44,188 nucleotides of DNA, taken from positions 1 to 44,188 of the forward strand of contig CASAUJ010000010.1 in assembly GCA_949118805.1 (NCBI GenBank), read 5' to 3'. Numbering within the stretch: the first letter of the stretch is position 1; every line of letters begins with the position of its first letter. Origin of the DNA: an uncultured Clostridia bacterium. Its GTDB lineage: Bacteria; Bacillota; Clostridia; TANB77; CAG-508. Positions 41,787 through 44,188 of this stretch are shown in pieces. Position numbers and translations under genes: made by a program. The notes beneath the pieces are model-generated. The model was not told the DNA's origin and did not search any database. It saw nothing but the letters and a program-made list of their open reading frames with translations.

Positions 41787-43292
41787 TTATTTATATTGAT
41801 TATCAATTTCTTTTAAAATAACATCATGTGCTCCACCTTCTGTAATACTAATATCAGATACTAGTGTTAATCTAGCTTTCTCATGAAATTCTGGAATGGT
41901 AATACATCCACAATTACACATAGTAGATTTTATTTTTGCTACTGTAATTGCTAAGTTATCTTTTAAACTTCCAGCATAAGGAATATAGGAATCTACTCCT
42001 TCTTCGAAAGAAAGTTTTTTAGCACCTCCCATATCATATCTTTGCCAATTTCTTGCTCGGTTTGATCCTTCTCCCCAATATTCTTTTACAAATGCATTTC
42101 CTTTTTTAATGACTCTTGTTGGACTCTCATCAAATCTAGCAAAATATCTTCCCATCATTACAAAGTCTGCTCCTAAAGCCAAAGCAATTGTTATATGATA
42201 ATCATGTACAATTCCTCCATCAATACATAATGGGATATAAATTCCTGTTTCTTCAAAATACTCATCACGAGCTGCTGCCACATCAATTAATGCAGATGCA
42301 TTTCCACGTCCAATTCCCTTCGTTTCACGTGTAATACAAATAGAACCTCCTCCTACACCAATTTTAATAAAATCTGCCCCAGCTTTTGCTAAGTATAAAA
42401 ATCCTTCTCTATCTACTACATTTCCAGCTCCTATTTTAACATGATTTCCATATTTTTCTCTTACAAAATCTATGGTATTTTTTTGCCAAATTGAATACCC
42501 ATCTGAAGAGTCCATACAGATCAAGTCTACTCCTGCTTCTACTAAAGCTGGTATTCTTTCTTCATAATCTCTTGTATTAATCCCAGCTCCTACAATATAT
42601 CTTTTATTTTCATCTAATAAAGAATCAGGGTTATTCTTTCTTTCTTCATAATCTCTTCTAAATACTAAGTATTTTAGTCTTTCTTGATCATCTAAAATTG
42701 GTAAACAAGCAATTTTATTTTCCCAAATTAAATCATTCGCTTCTGATAAGCTAATCCCTTCTCCTGCCCATACGACTTTCTCCTTTGGAGTCATAAATTT
42801 ATCAATTGGATCATCAAAATTATCTCTTGATATTCTATAATCTTTATCTGTTACTAATCCCACAAATTTTCCTCTAGCTGTACCATCATCTGTAATAATT
42901 ACAGTAGAATGTCCTGTTTCTTGTACTAGATCAATCACTTCTCTTAGTGATGTTCCAGATTTAACATTTGAGTCACTTACTACAAAGCCCGCTTTATGTT
43001 TTTTTACATGTCTTACCATAGCAGCTTGTGATTCAATAGATTGTGATCCATAAATGAAAGCAACTCCTCCTTCTCTTGCTAATGCAATCCCCATTTGTTC
43101 TCCTGATACTGCTTGCATAATAGCAGATACCATTGGTACATTAGCATAATATTTTGCCTCTTCCCCTTTTTTATATTTTACAAGTGGTGTTCTTAAAGAT
43201 ACATTGGTTGGAATACATCTTTCATCTGTTAAATTTGGTAATAATAAATATTCGTTAAATGTTCTTGAAATATCTCCTACAATTTTTGCCAT
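41787..43292 (-). CDS. guaB: Inosine-5'-monophosphate dehydrogenase
   Basis: IMPDH oxidises IMP to XMP with NAD, the committed step of GMP synthesis. The catalytic barrel holds MVSAIMQAVSGEQMGIALAREGG, CMDSSDG, KIGAGNVVDREGF and the active-site loop GVGGGSICITRETKGIGRG with the catalytic Cys. Two CBS domains (about 105-220) include TGHSTVIITDDG and FMTPKEKVVW. The C-terminal DMGGAKKLSFEEGVDSYIPYAG is the mobile flap. The sequence differs from the common B. subtilis form and fits the second, approximately 500-residue group. ATG at 43292 with AAAGGAGAAAG just upstream is chosen over a TTG 18 bases earlier. Confidence 0.95.
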   Translation of the reverse strand: MAKIVGDISRTFNEYLLLPNLTDERCIPTNVSLRTPLVKYKKGEEAKYYANVPMVSAIMQAVSGEQMGIALAREGGVAFIYGSQSIESQAAMVRHVKKHKAGFVVSDSNVKSGTSLREVIDLVQETGHSTVIITDDGTARGKFVGLVTDKDYRISRDNFDDPIDKFMTPKEKVVWAGEGISLSEANDLIWENKIACLPILDDQERLKYLVFRRDYEERKNNPDSLLDENKRYIVGAGINTRDYEERIPALVEAGVDLICMDSSDGYSIWQKNTIDFVREKYGNHVKIGAGNVVDREGFLYLAKAGADFIKIGVGGGSICITRETKGIGRGNASALIDVAAARDEYFEETGIYIPLCIDGGIVHDYHITIALALGADFVMMGRYFARFDESPTRVIKKGNAFVKEYWGEGSNRARNWQRYDMGGAKKLSFEEGVDSYIPYAGSLKDNLAITVAKIKSTMCNCGCITIPEFHEKARLTLVSDISITEGGAHDVILKEIDNQYK

Positions 43293-43362
43293 TTTTCTTT
43301 CTCCTTTCAATTGAATATAAAAATAAGATGTTGCTACATCTTCTCTCTTTATTTATTTCTTT

Positions 43363-43391
43363 ATTATACTACATAATTTGCTATTTGTAAA
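43363..43391 (-). promoter_or_regulatory. Promoter of guaB
   Basis: TTTACA (43386-43391) and TATAAT (43363-43368) are separated by 17 bp on the minus strand. The leader of about 65 bases contains a small hairpin (43325-43342, stem AAGATGT/ACATCTT) followed by an AT-rich stretch; no purine riboswitch is recognised. Confidence 0.7.
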
Positions 43392-43399
43392 TAAAAAAT

Positions 43400-43429
43400 G
43401 AAAAAAAGAATACTATTTCTAATATTCTT
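43400..43429 (-). terminator. Terminator of rplU-rpmA
   Basis: An imperfect stem (43407-43416 with 43420-43429) is followed on the minus strand by TTTTTTTCATTTTTT. It lies just after rpmA and just before the guaB promoter. Confidence 0.65.
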
Positions 43430-43451
43430 CTATCTTAATTATTAATATTTT

Positions 43452-43709
43452 TTATTCTGCTGGATAAACACTTACTTGTTTTTTATCTCTACCTTTTCTT
43501 TCAAATTTTACATTTCCATCTACTAATGCATATAGTGTATCATCACTACCTTTTCCTACATTTGTTCCTGGATGCATTTTTGTTCCTCTTTGTCTTACTA
43601 AGATATTTCCTGCTAAAACAAATTGCCCATCTGCTCTTTTGACACCAAGACGTTTAGATTCACTCTCTCTACCATTATGGCTACTACCTTGCCCTTTTTT
43701 ATGAGCCAT
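43452..43709 (-). CDS. rpmA: Ribosomal protein bL27
   Basis: L27 is the large-subunit protein whose N-terminus reaches the peptidyl-transferase centre. The 85-residue product reads MAHKKGQGSSHNGRESESKRLG, then GQFVLAGNILVRQRGTKMHPG and LYALVDGNVKFERKG, all typical. It starts directly with the mature-type MAHKKG sequence. Many Firmicutes instead encode an N-terminal extension of about nine residues that is cut by the protease Prp, whose gene usually lies between rplU and rpmA. Neither the extension nor a prp gene is present in the 51-base gap here. A GGGAGGA site precedes the ATG. Confidence 0.97.
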   Translation of the reverse strand: MAHKKGQGSSHNGRESESKRLGVKRADGQFVLAGNILVRQRGTKMHPGTNVGKGSDDTLYALVDGNVKFERKGRDKKQVSVYPAE

Positions 43710-43760
43710 GACTGATTCCTCCCTTCAGTTTATATTTATATGGTTCTCTTTTCAATTTTT

Positions 43761-44129
43761 TTAAGCTTCTACTTTTTCAGCTACTTCTGTTTTTTTAGCT
43801 GTTTCTGCTTTTTTTGCGGTTGTCTTTATCGTTGTAATTTCTACTTTTGTATATGGTTGTCTATGTCCTTGTTTTCTTCTATAATTCTTTTTCGCTTTCA
43901 TTTTGAAAACAATGATCTTTTTCGCTTTTCCATGAGAAATTACTTTTCCTTCTACTTTTACACCATTCACATAAGGATTTCCAACTTGTATTTTTCCTTC
44001 ATCAGATACTAGTATTACCTGATCAAATGTAATTGTTTTTCCTTCTTCTGCTTCTAGTTTCTCGAAAAACACAACATCTCCTTCTGTTACTTTGTATTGT
44101 TTTCCACAACTTTCAATAACTGCGTACAT
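43761..44129 (-). CDS. rplU: Ribosomal protein bL21
   Basis: L21 binds 23S rRNA in the large subunit. The 122-residue product has the N-terminal MYAVIESCGKQYKVTEGDVV, then NPYVNGVKVEGKVISHGKAKKI and the closing YRRKQGHRQPYTKVEIT. It exceeds the usual length of about 103 residues by a C-terminal Lys/Ala/Glu-rich tail (TAKKAETAKKTEVAEKVEA). The ATG at 44129 follows AGGGAGG at about 10 bases. Only 59 bases remain upstream in the window, enough for part of an L21 leader RNA but too few to judge. Confidence 0.97.
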   Translation of the reverse strand: MYAVIESCGKQYKVTEGDVVFFEKLEAEEGKTITFDQVILVSDEGKIQVGNPYVNGVKVEGKVISHGKAKKIIVFKMKAKKNYRRKQGHRQPYTKVEITTIKTTAKKAETAKKTEVAEKVEA

Positions 44130-44188
44130 TTAAAATGCACCTCCCTTATTTGTATACTCGCTAATCCTTATTTTTCAGGCAATTAACT

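Noticed and set aside
43293..43362. Purine riboswitch in the guaB leader
   Set aside because: The leader is about 65 bases with a single 7-bp hairpin, and the three-helix purine-riboswitch core is not present.

Overview
The window is a slice of an AT-rich, low-GC Gram-positive chromosome, most likely a member of the Clostridia from an anaerobic, probably gut-associated, lineage. The evidence is strong AGGAGG-type ribosome binding sites, sigma-A-like promoters with 17-18 bp spacers, Firmicutes-type housekeeping genes (mtaB, mreB/mbl, tsaE-tsaB, obgE, trpS, prs, guaB, rpmA-rplU), a dockerin-bearing wall hydrolase and a prepilin-like secreted protein. No tRNA, rRNA, CRISPR array or complete mobile element was seen. 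Nearly everything is on the minus strand; tsaE-tsaB-rimI and one transposase remnant are the plus-strand exceptions.

Layout. 1-289: 5' part of an unknown gene leaving the window. 423-6992: housekeeping block with mtaB, an mreB-family gene divergent from tsaE and a tsaB-rimI fusion (interrupted by a one-base frame change), then convergent obgE and trpS. 7100-9203: accessory island with an IS3-type orfA remnant, a reverse-transcriptase fragment, a fragment of a formylglycine-generating-enzyme (FGE/C-type-lectin-like) domain, and an intact prepilin-like protein with an FGE domain whose last 33 codons look like the variable region of a diversity-generating retroelement (DGR). 9483-14637: a GtrB-like glycosyltransferase, prs, a membrane-anchored cadherin-like protein and a glucosaminidase/SH3/dockerin protein. 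14816-18248: the dTDP-L-rhamnose operon rfbD-rfbA-rfbC-rfbB. 18585-21641: a 1018-residue secreted protein with seven Ig-like repeats and a GH25 muramidase. 21725-41658: a roughly 20 kb co-directional surface-polysaccharide operon with an ABC-2 exporter (wzm/wzt), several glycosyltransferases, polytopic GT-C-like proteins, UDP-galactopyranose mutase, two methyltransferase-like proteins flanking metK, a DUF2304 protein and a small EamA-type transporter. 41787-44129: guaB, rpmA, rplU.

How it fits together. The rfb operon makes dTDP-rhamnose and glf makes UDP-galactofuranose. The polysaccharide operon would use both to build a glycan exported by Wzm/Wzt. The GT2/DUF2304/GT-C/EamA group looks like a lipid-linked side-chain glycosylation module. 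The wall hydrolases, the dockerin protein and the MreB-family gene add a cell-envelope theme. Triplet or doublet direct repeats with an 11 bp period, resembling WalR boxes, lie at the mreB-family promoter, upstream of the dockerin autolysin gene and upstream of the unknown first gene.

Most notable: (i) the DGR-like hypervariable 3' end at 7818-7935 with RT and FGE debris beside it; (ii) the tsaB-rimI fusion with a +1 frame change at UUU-CGG; (iii) WalR-like repeats; (iv) four intergenic palindromic elements with GGGAC motifs placed directly after stop codons; (v) metK embedded between a methyltransferase and its degenerate paralogue. All family assignments come from reading motifs by eye; no search was run.
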